Part shown: piece by piece, positions 1 to 8,710 of the stretch
How the letters are laid out: each line of letters begins with the position of its first letter
Position numbering within the stretch: position 1 is the stretch's first letter
DNA from: a virus
IMG/VR virus record: IMGVR_UViG_3300042560_001023
Coordinates: 1 to 29,967 of that record
Length of the DNA: 29,967 bases
Strand: one strand, 5' to 3'
The notes under the pieces: generated by a model
Databases searched by the model: none
Seen by the model: the letters and a program-made list of their open reading frames with translations, nothing else
What the model was told of the DNA's origin: nothing
Made by a program: the position numbers and the translations under genes

Positions 1-1
1 G

Positions 2-976
2 ATTGAAGCATTTGATGCTGTGGTGAATTTTTTAGCTCCAATAAGTTTTAACGATCCTTATGCAGCACAAACCCGAACAAATCTCGGCCTTGGTTGGCCC
101 GCTCTCACAAATACCAATGCAGCGGGATTTAACGCTTCGCTTTACGGCAGTGGCACCAACCCTGTTTTATACAACACCAACGGAGATGTGGTAAGCCCTA
201 CCAACTTCTGGCAACAAGCTCCAATTGCGACAACTGTTGCTTTTTCCGCTCCAGTTACAAACTCTACCAACACAGCGACAAATTCCCGAAACCTGATCAT
301 CCAAAGTCTTTCCTCCAACATTGTAAGCACAACCAACACGTTGCTACTCCCAACCAATACCGCCACATTCAATGGTGATACGGCGGTAGTCATTCATGCT
401 GGTGGTTCGGGATCGGCAACCGCAATTCGTCAAGCTGGACAGACATCGGATCTGATTGTTCTTACCAACTTCGACCATGCTGTAAGATTTCTATACTTTA
501 ATAATACATGGGACTTCTATCATAACTTGGCCTATGTCGAGCCCATCTACTTTTCTGGAACCAATGCATTAGCCAATGCGGCGGCAAGTAGAACGAATTT
601 GGGGCTAGTTTGGAGCGGCCTCACCAACACTAATGATGTAACATTTCAAACTGCTTTGTTTTCTACAAACAGAAATCTTTATGGTGATACAGGCATAGTC
701 GAAGTAAGCTGGGATAGCGGTCAACTATCTTTGGTTGGCCCAATTTCTTGGCCGTATTTGGGAGGGGCAACAGCAGTGGCGCAAACCAGAACCAACCTCG
801 GCCTCCCGCTCCCAGCCCTCACCAACACCAACAATGCCAACTTCCAAGCGGCAGTGTTTGCCACGAATTCCAACCCGACAAATGCGGGAAATTTTAACAA
901 CCATGTTGCTTGGATGGAGGTTACTGTACAAACCAATGGAAGCAATGTAAGCTTCCGTGTTCCGCTTTATAAATGA
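2..976 (+). CDS. Tail fibre protein with RTNLGL repeats, 5'-partial
   Basis: The frame is open to the left edge of the window, so the true start lies upstream; the GTG at 20 is only the first internal candidate. About 324 residues are visible. A unit of the form (A)xxRTNLGL-x-x-x-(A/G)LTNTN-x-x-x-F-x-A occurs three times, starting near nt 62, 569 and 767, and is separated by beta-rich, Asn/Thr-rich sequence. Short ASRTNLGL-type repeats are a known hallmark of trimeric phage tail fibres and tail spike stems. The last codons overlap the next gene by ATGA (973-976), and two further fibre-type genes follow in the same direction. The role is therefore most likely a fibre shaft or receptor-binding component. 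The exact family is not identifiable. Confidence 0.7.
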   Translation: MEAFDAVVNFLAPISFNDPYAAQTRTNLGLGWPALTNTNAAGFNASLYGSGTNPVLYNTNGDVVSPTNFWQQAPIATTVAFSAPVTNSTNTATNSRNLIIQSLSSNIVSTTNTLLLPTNTATFNGDTAVVIHAGGSGSATAIRQAGQTSDLIVLTNFDHAVRFLYFNNTWDFYHNLAYVEPIYFSGTNALANAAASRTNLGLVWSGLTNTNDVTFQTALFSTNRNLYGDTGIVEVSWDSGQLSLVGPISWPYLGGATAVAQTRTNLGLPLPALTNTNNANFQAAVFATNSNPTNAGNFNNHVAWMEVTVQTNGSNVSFRVPLYK

Positions 977-1341
977 CCAACTACTGGAGACTTGAGAGAG
1001 ATATTGATATCGTCCAAGGAAAAACTTGGACTGCGAAGTTTCGTTATCTGACCAAGTCCTGCAAGGGAAAGTCTAATGTTCCAGTTAATCTTACTGGCTA
1101 CGGGGCCAACATGGTGATTCGGGAATGCGTTAAGGATAGCGCCACATTACTCACATTGACTTCTGGAAATGGAATTACCTTGGGTGGTAGCGCGGGAACT
1201 ATTGAAATAGAAATCACCGCCACACAAGCCGCAAACCTCACGGCGGGAGACAACGTCTACGAAATCGAATTATACCTCGGCTATACCTACATTGCATTCG
1301 CTACGGGTAAGGCCAAGGTCTATCAGGAAATCTCCCGATGA
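973..1341 (+). CDS. Small beta-rich tail-associated protein
   Basis: This 122-residue protein starts in an ATGA overlap with the preceding fibre gene and ends in another ATGA overlap with the following one, so it is translationally coupled on both sides. The N-terminus (IDIVQGKTW, then NLTGYGANMVIR near residues 40-50) and the C-terminal alternation of short strands resemble the small Ig-like or baseplate-upper-protein modules found beside phage fibre genes, where a line such as 'x-DLTGYxAxMxIR' is common. I see no catalytic motif, signal peptide or membrane segment. The tail role is inferred from context and from that resemblance. Confidence 0.6.
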   Translation: MTNYWRLERDIDIVQGKTWTAKFRYLTKSCKGKSNVPVNLTGYGANMVIRECVKDSATLLTLTSGNGITLGGSAGTIEIEITATQAANLTAGDNVYEIELYLGYTYIAFATGKAKVYQEISR

Positions 1342-2786
1342 GCCAAGAAGTCATTGAGGTTATCGAAAAACAAATAGAAGTTGTTGAGATAACCGAAAGG
1401 GAGGTAGAGGTTCTTGAGCTTATTGAGCGCGGCCCTCAAGGGCCATCTGGCGCTCCAAGCGGTGCATTGCTTGAGGTTAATAATTTGTCCGATGTTTCAA
1501 ATCCCGCAACCGCATTAACTAATATCGGAGGTGTGCCGACAAGCCGATCCATCAGCGCGGGAACAGGGCTTACAGGTGGGGGAGATCTTACAGCTAATAG
1601 AACTCTCACGGTTAGCTACGGATCTACGGCTGGAACAGCCTGCCAAGGCAATGATGCAAGATTGAGTGACGCAAGAACGCCGCTTTCCCATGTTCACGCC
1701 GCTTCAGATGTAACCTCTGGCACCTTCGACAACGCCCGTGTGAATTTTGCGGAACCAGCGGCAATCGGTTCTACCACTCCCGCCGCAGGCTCTTTCACAA
1801 ATCTAACCGCCTCGGCGGAACTGCAACTTCCGACCAACGCCCCCGCATCGCCTAGTGCGGGCGACATCTACCGTGTTTCGGATACGCTTCGCTACAGGGA
1901 TTCCACAAACACCGAAAAATCCCTTGCCCCTTCCAGCGAAGTCTTCGACTTCTACTACGCCACAGCGCCGTCTGGAGCCACGGGTGGTTCTGGCTCCGTA
2001 TGGGTCTGGAACATTCCGTCATGGTCTACGATGCAAGTCATCACAATGATCGGCGCGGGTGGCGGCGGAGGGGGTGGGCGAATTGGCGCGTCTGGCGCTG
2101 TTTGCGGAGGCGGCGGTGGCGGCGGCAGTGGCGCGTATGGCACGTTCATAACGCGCATCACGGGCGGAGATCAGATTGAAGTTCTCGTCGGCGCGGGGGG
2201 TGCAGGAGCAGCCGCCCGTGGCCCTGCTGTCGCCAATGGATTCACTGGGACGGCAGGCGGCAATACTTCTGTGCGCTGGGTCACACCAAACATTACGCTG
2301 CGCCACGGGTCTGCTTTTGGGGCAGGAGGCGCTGGCGGGGGCGGGCAAAATGGCGTTCTTGGCTCCAATGGAACGGCAGGATCGGTAGGAGCAGGAGCCA
2401 CTATTTTGGGGACTGCGGGCAGCGGGGCCACGGGCAACACAGGAAGTTTAACTGGCAACGCTGGCGGTGGCTCAAACAACAACTCAACGCAAGGCGGACG
2501 CGCAGGCGGATCTATCGACGCGACACCAACGGCATTCAATGGCGGAACGCTGGCGGGCGGTTCTTTTACAGACATTCGTGAATCTTTGCTTCTGCCAAAC
2601 CTCTCGCCAAGAATCGGCACAGGCGCAAAGGGTGGCAACGCCTCAATAACTGCTGACGCACAAGCGGGAGACAACGCTGGTGGGCTTGGCGGCGGTGGCG
2701 GCGGTGGCGGTGCTGCGCTTTCTGGATTTTTAGGTGGCGCTGGCGGCAACGGCGGCAACGGCTTTGTCCGCATACATTGTTTTTGA
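1338..2786 (+). CDS. Tail fibre with glycine-rich tip domain
   Basis: A 482-residue fibre-type protein. Residues 1-35 are an acidic, Val/Ile/Glu-rich segment (repeated EVIE, EVVE, EVLE) followed by a short collagen-like GPQGPSGAPSG stretch. Residues about 40-200 contain sequences frequent in phage fibres, such as GTGLTGGGDL, LSHVHAASDVTSGTF and TPAAGSFTNLTA. From about residue 200 to the end the protein is extremely Gly/Ala-rich, with runs of Gly alternating with Asn, Ser and Thr, and it closes with GNGFVRIHCF. Gly-rich tips of this kind act in receptor recognition in several phages, for example the Gly-rich motifs of T-even gp38 adhesins. Local GC is high in the Gly region, which also produces Pro-rich antisense reading frames that are not genes. 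Confidence 0.75.
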   Translation: MSQEVIEVIEKQIEVVEITEREVEVLELIERGPQGPSGAPSGALLEVNNLSDVSNPATALTNIGGVPTSRSISAGTGLTGGGDLTANRTLTVSYGSTAGTACQGNDARLSDARTPLSHVHAASDVTSGTFDNARVNFAEPAAIGSTTPAAGSFTNLTASAELQLPTNAPASPSAGDIYRVSDTLRYRDSTNTEKSLAPSSEVFDFYYATAPSGATGGSGSVWVWNIPSWSTMQVITMIGAGGGGGGGRIGASGAVCGGGGGGGSGAYGTFITRITGGDQIEVLVGAGGAGAAARGPAVANGFTGTAGGNTSVRWVTPNITLRHGSAFGAGGAGGGGQNGVLGSNGTAGSVGAGATILGTAGSGATGNTGSLTGNAGGGSNNNSTQGGRAGGSIDATPTAFNGGTLAGGSFTDIRESLLLPNLSPRIGTGAKGGNASITADAQAGDNAGGLGGGGGGGGAALSGFLGGAGGNGGNGFVRIHCF

Positions 2787-2787
2787 T

Positions 2788-3210
2788 ATGAATTCACTCG
2801 CCATCATCCGCGAATCAGACGGCAAGGTTGTTACCTTCGTCCGCCCCGATCAGCCGCAGGGCTGGAAACCGCCCGCAGGCACCCGCGCCATTCCTGAGAC
2901 GGAGCTTCCTGATAATTGGGAGCAAGCGGAACCAGAAGAAATTGAATCAGAACCTATTACCGCCGAAGAAGCGGTAGCGGCTTACTTTTCGCCTTATCAG
3001 ATCCAAGCATTGACGCGACTTGAAATGGCCCTGCTACAGGCGGGCAAACCTCTAGGGCCGAATATGCTCGCAGCAAAGACATGGCTAGAGTCAGTAATGC
3101 TCGGATGGGCCATTGATCCAACGCCGAAACCCGCAGCGGCTTTTGGAAGCCCGAATGGTGCGACCTTTGAATCCGCATCAGCGGAGGCTGTAGCAGGATT
3201 GCAGTCTTGA
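2788..3210 (+). CDS. Small conserved protein after the fibre genes
   Basis: The start chosen is the ATG at 2788, one base after the upstream TGA (stop-N-ATG), giving 140 residues; the frame is also open upstream to 2734 inside the fibre gene. The N-terminal part (residues 1-60) is hydrophilic and acidic. The C-terminal half contains a helical segment around YQIQALTRLEMALLQ and KTWLESVMLGWAID, then an Ala/Ser-rich tail. Position directly after the fibre genes would suit a fibre-assembly or tail accessory role, but I do not recognise the family. No membrane segment or catalytic motif is visible. Confidence 0.65.
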   Translation: MNSLAIIRESDGKVVTFVRPDQPQGWKPPAGTRAIPETELPDNWEQAEPEEIESEPITAEEAVAAYFSPYQIQALTRLEMALLQAGKPLGPNMLAAKTWLESVMLGWAIDPTPKPAAAFGSPNGATFESASAEAVAGLQS

Positions 3211-3235
3211 CTTAACCATAAATCAACCATAATCT
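3207..3235 (+). promoter_or_regulatory. Candidate promoter for the portal gene
   Basis: TTGACT at 3207-3212 is followed after exactly 17 bases by TAATCT at 3230-3235. The -10 ends 11 bases before the portal ATG at 3247, so the transcript would start only about 4-6 bases upstream of the start codon. The spacer carries a short direct repeat (AACCATA twice). No Shine-Dalgarno site is seen. The geometry recurs before 22138 (minus), 22352 and 26171. Confidence 0.55.
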
Positions 3236-3246
3236 ATTAATTCATA

Positions 3247-5526
3247 ATGGCTTCTAACGGCAACGCAGAACTGGAAAACCTACCCGAAAGCGGTAGTCCC
3301 CCGAAAAAAAGGATCAAATCATCTGATGGCCTTGTGGCAATCGCCAACAAGTATATCGAACAGGATGAGGATGCGGCATATCTTCGGGCGCGGGCTCAAG
3401 CCCTAGTTAACGGCGAAGCCCCCTACGATGCCGAAGAATTGAAAAGCAAGGGTCTAACCCATGTGGTTAATGCCAACTTCGGGGAAGCCAATGCCATTAT
3501 GGAATCCGCATTGGCTCCGTATATCGAACTCCAGAATGGAGTGCCCCGTATCGCCAACGTTATTATGGACTCTTACAGTGGAGATTCCAATGAGGACTCC
3601 GAAATCATCTCTGAAGAGTTTGACTGGATGCTTAAGGAGTGGAGCGACCATGCCTATAACATGCAGCTTCTTTCCCGCGAGTTTGTGGGTGATGGGGTTG
3701 GGGTTGCCATGTGGCCCGACGAACGCTCCATTTTCTGGGAGCCCTGTGGGCTCAAAGATTTCAAGGTAGCCCGCGATACAAAGGTATCGGATGAGGCTAT
3801 CGAGGTAGCTATCGTCCAACGCTCCATGAGCGTGAGCGAGCTTTACAATTACATCCGCAATCCCAAAGCCGCCAAAGCCTTGGGGTGGAACCTCAATGCG
3901 GTTAAGCAGGCCATCTGGAAAGCTTCGACCAAGCGGGATCAGTGGAAAAATTACACCGCCCACTGGGAAGATTTTGAACGCGAGATTAAGGAGAATGACC
4001 TCTATGCTGGCGAATCGGCCTACCACCGCGCACAGCTAATCTACGGCTACAACCGCGAATTTGATGGCAAGTTTACCCAACTTATTGGTTCCCGTGATTC
4101 TTCGGACTTCCTCTACGAGCGTTATTCTCGTTATGGTAATGTAAACCAGTGCTTTGTCATCTTCACCTATGGAGTTGGACAGGGCACCTTCCATACGATT
4201 CGTGGACTCAAGCAGAAGATTTACAACCAGATCCAAATTTCTAATAGGGTTCTGTGTCAGTCTGCACAAGCCGCCATCACCTCTGGGCTTATCCAATTGC
4301 AGGGTGACGCCGAAGCCATCCAAGACTTTCAATATATTGAGGTCGGGCCTTATACATTCATCCCCAGTGGGTTGACCCCGATCCAACTTCAACCGCCGTC
4401 GATTGCCACTCAGGGTCTTCCTGTTTACAACTTGATGAGCCAAGTATTGCAGAATAATACGGGTAGTTATCGCTCGCGTCAGGCTACTCCAGATGGCCAA
4501 GCCCGTTCTGCCACGGAAGTTGTTCAGCAAGCCCGCCAAGAGTCTACGCTCAACGCCGCAGCACTAGAACTTTTCTATACTCCTTACAACAAGCTTTTGA
4601 CGGAGCAATACCGTAGGGCCGTTAATCCACTACTTACAGCCAACGATAAGGGCGGGCAACTTGCCCTTGAGTTCCGCCGCCGTTGTGCGCGTCGAGGAGT
4701 TTCCATTGATCGCATGCGCCAATTTCTTAAAGTCACGGCATTCCGCGCCATGGGTGATGGAAGTCCTGTTATGACCGAAATGGCGAGCAAGCAACTCATG
4801 GAGCTTTATTCCTTGATGGACGAGAAGGGCAAAGAAAACACCCTCCGTTCTGTCATTGCTGGTATCTCTGGTGTGGGGTGGCAGAAGGTCAATCTCTTCG
4901 TTTCCGATAAAGGCCCGCGCCGTGTGGTGGACTTTGATATCGCTAACCTTGAGAATGGCAACCTCCGTCAGGGCATTCCGCAGATGGTTCACGATAGCCA
5001 GAACCATGCTGTGCATATCGAAGCCCACATCCCGATGATTGCCGAAATTATTGAGGCCCATCGCCAGCAGCAGATTCCTGATGAGCAGGCAATGCAGATC
5101 TTGCGTCCTGCTTCTGACCATGTGACCGAACACCTAGTCTTCTTCTCTAACAACAGCTATCGGGCGCAGGAAGTTCGCGAACTCAAGCGCCAAATCCAGA
5201 ACCTAACTGCTTATATCGATGAGCTTGAGCAACAGGTCATCAATCGTATGATGGCACAACAGAGCAAGGCTCAAGAACAGGCTATGCAGGCTGGACAACA
5301 GCCACAGGGACAGATTGATCCCAAGATGGAAATGGAAATGCAAAAAGCGCAACTCAAGTTGGCAGAAATGCAGGAAAAACGCATGATGAACCAAGAAACC
5401 CATCAACAAAAGATGGAGACTATTCGTCAGCAGATGGCTCTTAATGATCTTAAAACACGCAGTTCTATTCTTGAGAAAACCGCAAGGCCCGCAGGCCGAC
5501 CTCCTATGGCCGCACAAACAGCGTAG
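3247..5526 (+). CDS. Portal protein
   Basis: A 759-residue protein recognised as a podovirus-type portal, the dodecameric head vertex channel through which DNA is packaged and ejected. Supporting features are its length, the position before a scaffold-like gene and the major capsid gene, the N-terminal region with IANKYIEQDEDAA, the body with segments such as FVGDGVGVAMWPD (about 140-155) and the stem/crown region with repeated Gln. The C-terminal about 120 residues form a Gln/Met/Lys-rich coiled coil (QQVINRMMAQQSKAQEQ and following), typical of the long crown or barrel tails in podovirus portals. It probably starts at the ATG 3247 right behind the promoter. The call rests on family resemblance by eye and on gene order. 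Confidence 0.85.
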   Translation: MASNGNAELENLPESGSPPKKRIKSSDGLVAIANKYIEQDEDAAYLRARAQALVNGEAPYDAEELKSKGLTHVVNANFGEANAIMESALAPYIELQNGVPRIANVIMDSYSGDSNEDSEIISEEFDWMLKEWSDHAYNMQLLSREFVGDGVGVAMWPDERSIFWEPCGLKDFKVARDTKVSDEAIEVAIVQRSMSVSELYNYIRNPKAAKALGWNLNAVKQAIWKASTKRDQWKNYTAHWEDFEREIKENDLYAGESAYHRAQLIYGYNREFDGKFTQLIGSRDSSDFLYERYSRYGNVNQCFVIFTYGVGQGTFHTIRGLKQKIYNQIQISNRVLCQSAQAAITSGLIQLQGDAEAIQDFQYIEVGPYTFIPSGLTPIQLQPPSIATQGLPVYNLMSQVLQNNTGSYRSRQATPDGQARSATEVVQQARQESTLNAAALELFYTPYNKLLTEQYRRAVNPLLTANDKGGQLALEFRRRCARRGVSIDRMRQFLKVTAFRAMGDGSPVMTEMASKQLMELYSLMDEKGKENTLRSVIAGISGVGWQKVNLFVSDKGPRRVVDFDIANLENGNLRQGIPQMVHDSQNHAVHIEAHIPMIAEIIEAHRQQQIPDEQAMQILRPASDHVTEHLVFFSNNSYRAQEVRELKRQIQNLTAYIDELEQQVINRMMAQQSKAQEQAMQAGQQPQGQIDPKMEMEMQKAQLKLAEMQEKRMMNQETHQQKMETIRQQMALNDLKTRSSILEKTARPAGRPPMAAQTA

Positions 5527-5540
5527 AAAATATTATCATA

Positions 5541-5587
5541 TTAAGCTATTTGTGCATGGAATGTATTAAAATTTAAGCTATTTGTGC
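5541..5587 (+). repeat. 15-bp direct repeat in portal-downstream spacer
   Basis: TTAAGCTATTTGTGC occurs at 5541-5555 and again, identical, at 5573-5587 (32-base period) in the 100-base AT-rich gap between the portal gene and the next small gene. A TATAAT hexamer follows at 5598-5603, without a convincing -35 at the usual distance. The pair could be binding sites for a regulator acting on a promoter here, but this is inference. Confidence 0.6.
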
Positions 5588-5626
5588 TAGACAAAGATAT
5601 AATCTGAGTATAGTTAGGACTTATTA

Positions 5627-5914
5627 ATGGATTGGACAGATCAAGATGCCCGCGAATGGGCTAAAACATGGGCGATGCCCCATATGCAAAAAGGGCTTAA
5701 GTTTATCTCCAAACGGATTCGTCCGAAGCGGAGCAGTAGTCCTGTGGCACAAGGTTTTGATTTGTCGCCAGTGTTCATTAAGAGCGCGGGTTTTTATGAG
5801 GGCAGTCAAGAGGTTATGGATCTCATTGATACCTTGGGTCATGGACAAGTAAATAAACCTAAATTTGACTTGCCAGAACCATTCTCTCATATAATTTCAG
5901 AAGAAACCAACTAA
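5627..5914 (+). CDS. Small head-module protein, unknown
   Basis: A 95-residue protein between the portal and scaffold-like genes. It is basic in the N-terminal half (segment KFISKRIRPKRSS at about 24-36) and more acidic at the C-terminus. No membrane segment, cysteine cluster or catalytic motif can be seen. There is no clear Shine-Dalgarno site; a TATAAT lies 23 bases upstream of the ATG. Its location suggests a head-morphogenesis role, but the family is not recognised. Confidence 0.6.
   Translation: MDWTDQDAREWAKTWAMPHMQKGLKFISKRIRPKRSSSPVAQGFDLSPVFIKSAGFYEGSQEVMDLIDTLGHGQVNKPKFDLPEPFSHIISEETN
5865..5895 (+). promoter_or_regulatory. Candidate promoter before the scaffold gene
   Basis: TTGACT at 5865-5870 and a perfect TATAAT at 5890-5895 are separated by 19 bases, slightly longer than ideal. 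The start of transcription would be near 5902, giving a leader of about 30 bases before the ATG at 5933. The elements lie within the 3' end of the preceding small gene. Confidence 0.4.
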
Positions 5915-5932
5915 CATAACTAATATACTATT

Positions 5933-7252
5933 ATGGCCGATATCCTCAATTCAGCCCTCACGGGTGACGCAGACTTTGCTGGCACAATCTTTGGCGGCAA
6001 AAATCAAGAACCTGTAGAGCCGACTCCAAATGAGACGCCCGCACCAGAAACCCAGCAAGAAGAGCCAAAGCCCGCTGCTGAAGCTCCGAAAGAGGAAGCT
6101 CCCAAGGCGGAGAAAAAAGCTCCCGTTAAAGCGGAGTCCAAGGCCAAGGCAACCAAGGAAGAGGTAGAGAAGAAGGTTGCAGATATTACCAAGGAAGCGT
6201 CTTCGGGGAACACTACAGAGAAATCAAATGAAAATACTTCGGATGATGATCTTCCGCTGAATCCCCACTTCTCCGACAAGCCCATCTCTGATAAGCCTGA
6301 AGGCGACGATTCTGAGAAGGGCGTCTCAAGCTGGAAAGAGATCAAAAGCGAAATGAAAAAGGCTCGCGAGGAGCGGGATCGCCTCAAGGCCGAACTGGAT
6401 GCCACCAAAGAGAAGGTGGGTAAATATGAAGGCGAAACAGTCAAGACCCTTCAGGAGGAGCTAGAGAGCTATAAAACCCGCATGGCAGAGCTTAATCGCG
6501 AGCTAAAGGCGGCAAACTTTGAGCGAAGCCCCGAATACATCGAAACCATCAAAAAGCCACTCAGTGGCCTTCAGGGCGATTTGAAAGCCATCGCAGAAGC
6601 CAATGACGCAGACTTCTCTAAGCTCTGGCAAGCCATCAGTGAGCCCGATGCCCGTAAACGCATCGACTCCTTGGAAGACCTGACCAGCGACTTTAAGCGC
6701 ATGGAACAGTTGTCCATCGTCAAGATGGCCGATAAATACCATGAACTGGCTCAATACCATGAGCGTTTCCAGAGTGAGGCAGAGTCCCTTGCCGAGGCCG
6801 AAGCTGCTCGCAAGGCCCAATCTGAGCAGGAGTTTATTGAAAACGACCAAAGACTCCAGAAGGCGTTCACAGCTAAAACTTGGACAAATCTGGAAGACCG
6901 CTACAATTTCCTTCAGGAGATTGATGGACAGGATGAATGGAATGGCAGTATCCGTAGTGCCAAGAAAAACGCCGCAGAGACCAATCTGGATCGTCTAAGT
7001 GTCGAGGATCGAAGCGCCATCCTTGCACGGGCTGCTGTTGTCCCCTTCCTTGAAAGCGCCATCAACCACTACTCTGCCCAATTGCAGAAGGTTAGCGAGT
7101 CCAAGGACGCCGAAATTAAAGAACTTAAGACCCAACTAGAAGGACTGGTTGGAGCTACTCCGAGTCTTGGTAAAGCCACCGAAACGGATGCCAGCGAAGA
7201 AGACGAAGATGTGGATAGTTTGATGAATTTCGGAAAATCTATCTTCCGTTGA
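5933..7252 (+). CDS. Head scaffolding protein (predicted)
   Basis: A 439-residue, highly charged protein directly before the major capsid gene, the classical place for an internal scaffold. Residues 20-130 are Pro/Glu/Lys/Ala-rich and probably disordered. From about 130 to 205 and again from about 270 to 400 the sequence is rich in heptad-like Glu/Lys/Leu patterns predicted to be coiled coil (for example KAREERDRLKAELD and ETVKTLQEELESY). The C-terminus ends in an acidic patch followed by SLMNFGKSIFR, a short basic amphipathic end of the kind scaffolds use to bind capsid protein. Scaffold function is inferred from composition and gene order, since these proteins diverge too fast to be recognised by sequence alone. 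Confidence 0.75.
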   Translation: MADILNSALTGDADFAGTIFGGKNQEPVEPTPNETPAPETQQEEPKPAAEAPKEEAPKAEKKAPVKAESKAKATKEEVEKKVADITKEASSGNTTEKSNENTSDDDLPLNPHFSDKPISDKPEGDDSEKGVSSWKEIKSEMKKAREERDRLKAELDATKEKVGKYEGETVKTLQEELESYKTRMAELNRELKAANFERSPEYIETIKKPLSGLQGDLKAIAEANDADFSKLWQAISEPDARKRIDSLEDLTSDFKRMEQLSIVKMADKYHELAQYHERFQSEAESLAEAEAARKAQSEQEFIENDQRLQKAFTAKTWTNLEDRYNFLQEIDGQDEWNGSIRSAKKNAAETNLDRLSVEDRSAILARAAVVPFLESAINHYSAQLQKVSESKDAEIKELKTQLEGLVGATPSLGKATETDASEEDEDVDSLMNFGKSIFR

Positions 7253-7262
7253 AATTCTACTA

Positions 7263-7294
7263 TTGACAATTTAGCGCAAATGTAATAGTTTGCG
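7263..7294 (+). promoter_or_regulatory. Candidate capsid-gene promoter with overlapping inverted repeat
   Basis: A consensus -35 TTGACA lies at 7263-7268. The -10 is less clear; TGTAATAGTT at 7281-7290 is the best region. CGCAAA (7275-7280) and TTTGCG (7289-7294) form a perfect 6-bp inverted repeat with an 8-base centre that spans the presumed -10, so it could be an operator or the first hairpin of the leader. Downstream lies the 170-base capsid leader. Confidence 0.4.
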
Positions 7295-7461
7295 ATTAAG
7301 ACTTAAGTCTGAGTTGGTCGCAGACGCCTCGCTGGCGGGTTAGCCTTCAAAATTTGTAGCCGTAAATCTCTGGTCGCGGCCCAGAAACTTAACCGATAGA
7401 CGGGCATCCTATGCCTATCAATCAAACCTAACCCTTAAACTAAATAGAACAAAATACTAAT
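7295..7461 (+). promoter_or_regulatory. Structured untranslated leader of the capsid gene
   Basis: This noncoding stretch before the capsid ATG contains a perfect 12-bp palindrome AGACTTAAGTCT (7299-7310) and three short inverted repeats in succession: CGCC/GGCG (7325-7328 with 7334-7337), TCTGG/CCAGA (7369-7373 with 7381-7385) and GGCAT/ATGCC (7403-7407 with 7411-7415). The final 45 bases before the ATG are A-rich and unstructured, with no Shine-Dalgarno. Together they suggest a folded 5' leader that affects stability or translation of the most highly made virion mRNA. No known riboswitch is recognised. Confidence 0.45.
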
Positions 7462-8688
7462 ATGTCAGCACAAACTGCTACCACCTGTGAAGCCATTAGT
7501 GATCAGTTTCAACGCGAAACTGGACGCATCGCTCTTGGTACCCATCGCTTGGGTCTTTATAAAGATCCCTATATGCGTTTCGTAACGCAATCCGCTTTCC
7601 CCGACAACATGGGCGCGGTTATCACCAACACCATCGCCCAGCGCACTGTTGCCGTTGGTAGCGGTTGGGAAGATGTCGGCGTCACTGGCGTTGATGGCGA
7701 AGCCAACTCCTGCTTGGCTCCCGTCAAAACCGTTGGCTATGCCTTCGATCAGAAAACCTTCAAGCTCCGCCATCAGGCGATTGAGTCGAACTGGATCTGC
7801 TTGGAAGACGTTCGTACTTCGGCGTTCCCGATTGACGATGTCAACAACTACATCAAGATCCTTGCCGACAACGTCAACAAAGAGTGGGTTGAGCGTTATG
7901 ACAATGACTACTACGCAGCCGTGACGAAAGTCTCTGTGGAACCTGGCCTTGCCGAGTCCACGGGATCGACTTTTGGTTCGCTGCCGAACCCGACCTCCGT
8001 CCTCACGGTTGGCGTCCTTCGCGAACTCTATGATCGTCTCTACCAGAACAACGCTGGTGATGACGGTGATGCGGTGACCGATGACGGCTCGCCTGTGTTC
8101 AACGTGTTTGCCGAACGCGCCACGATTGAGAACCTGATCAAACTCAACGAAGATGTCCGTCAGGATATCCGCTGGAGTGATCGCGTTAATGATCTGCTTG
8201 GTGCCAACGGCTCCTCGCTCCTGCCCCGTAAGGCTTACGGTGGATTCGTGTTCCATAGCCGCCCGTTCCCGAAGCGTTTCAACGACAACGGATCTGGTGG
8301 TTATACCGAAGTTGCTCCTTATGTCTCCACGACTGGCGCGACCAAGGGCACGAAGTTCATCATCAACCCCGCCTACAAGGCTGCGAAATACACCTCCACG
8401 GTTGTTTTCCATCCGAAAGCGGTTGAGTGGCTTGTCCCGAATCCTAACCTGAAAGTTGGAAAACTCGTTTACGATGCCCAAAACTATCGTGGCGATTTCC
8501 GCTGGATCAACGAGTTCGACCGCAATTGTAACCCTGACAAAAACAGTGGTTACTGGCGGGCGAAGATGGCGTGTGCCGCAAAACAGGTGTTCCCTGAATT
8601 CGGCTATTACATCCTCCACTTGCGCTGCAACCTTGCGGCTGACTTGGTGGCATGTCCTAGCGGAAGCGGATACGGTTATCTCGCTTAA
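7462..8688 (+). CDS. Major capsid protein (HK97-fold type)
   Basis: A 408-residue protein following the scaffold-like gene. It has the look of podovirus major capsid proteins. It lacks a signal or membrane segment, has a long alpha-helical spine-like region (residues about 120-160, FPIDDVNNYIKILADNV then KEWVERYDNDYY), followed by the P-domain and A-domain-like mixture with many short strands. Codon use is more biased (GC-ending) than in most neighbours, consistent with a highly expressed gene. The start at 7462 fits an N-terminal Ser/Ala/Gln-rich arm. Several Cys residues occur near the C-terminus (CNPDK, MACAAK, LRCNLAADLVAC), whose role is unknown. The protein assembles the icosahedral shell around the scaffold. 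Confidence 0.8.
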   Translation: MSAQTATTCEAISDQFQRETGRIALGTHRLGLYKDPYMRFVTQSAFPDNMGAVITNTIAQRTVAVGSGWEDVGVTGVDGEANSCLAPVKTVGYAFDQKTFKLRHQAIESNWICLEDVRTSAFPIDDVNNYIKILADNVNKEWVERYDNDYYAAVTKVSVEPGLAESTGSTFGSLPNPTSVLTVGVLRELYDRLYQNNAGDDGDAVTDDGSPVFNVFAERATIENLIKLNEDVRQDIRWSDRVNDLLGANGSSLLPRKAYGGFVFHSRPFPKRFNDNGSGGYTEVAPYVSTTGATKGTKFIINPAYKAAKYTSTVVFHPKAVEWLVPNPNLKVGKLVYDAQNYRGDFRWINEFDRNCNPDKNSGYWRAKMACAAKQVFPEFGYYILHLRCNLAADLVACPSGSGYGYLA

Positions 8689-8710
8689 TAGCTAGTCTCT
8701 ATTCATCAAG

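Noticed and set aside
1955-2797. Pro-rich minus-strand frames in the fibre tip region
   Set aside because: They mirror the Gly-rich codons of the fibre gene (GGC/GGN read as GCC/NCC), giving long Pro/Ala runs without biological meaning.
7465-8619. Minus-strand open frame of 384 codons opposite the capsid gene
   Set aside because: Antisense of a strongly biased coding sequence commonly stays open; the product has no recognisable features, the sense gene is the clear capsid protein, and there is no start context.
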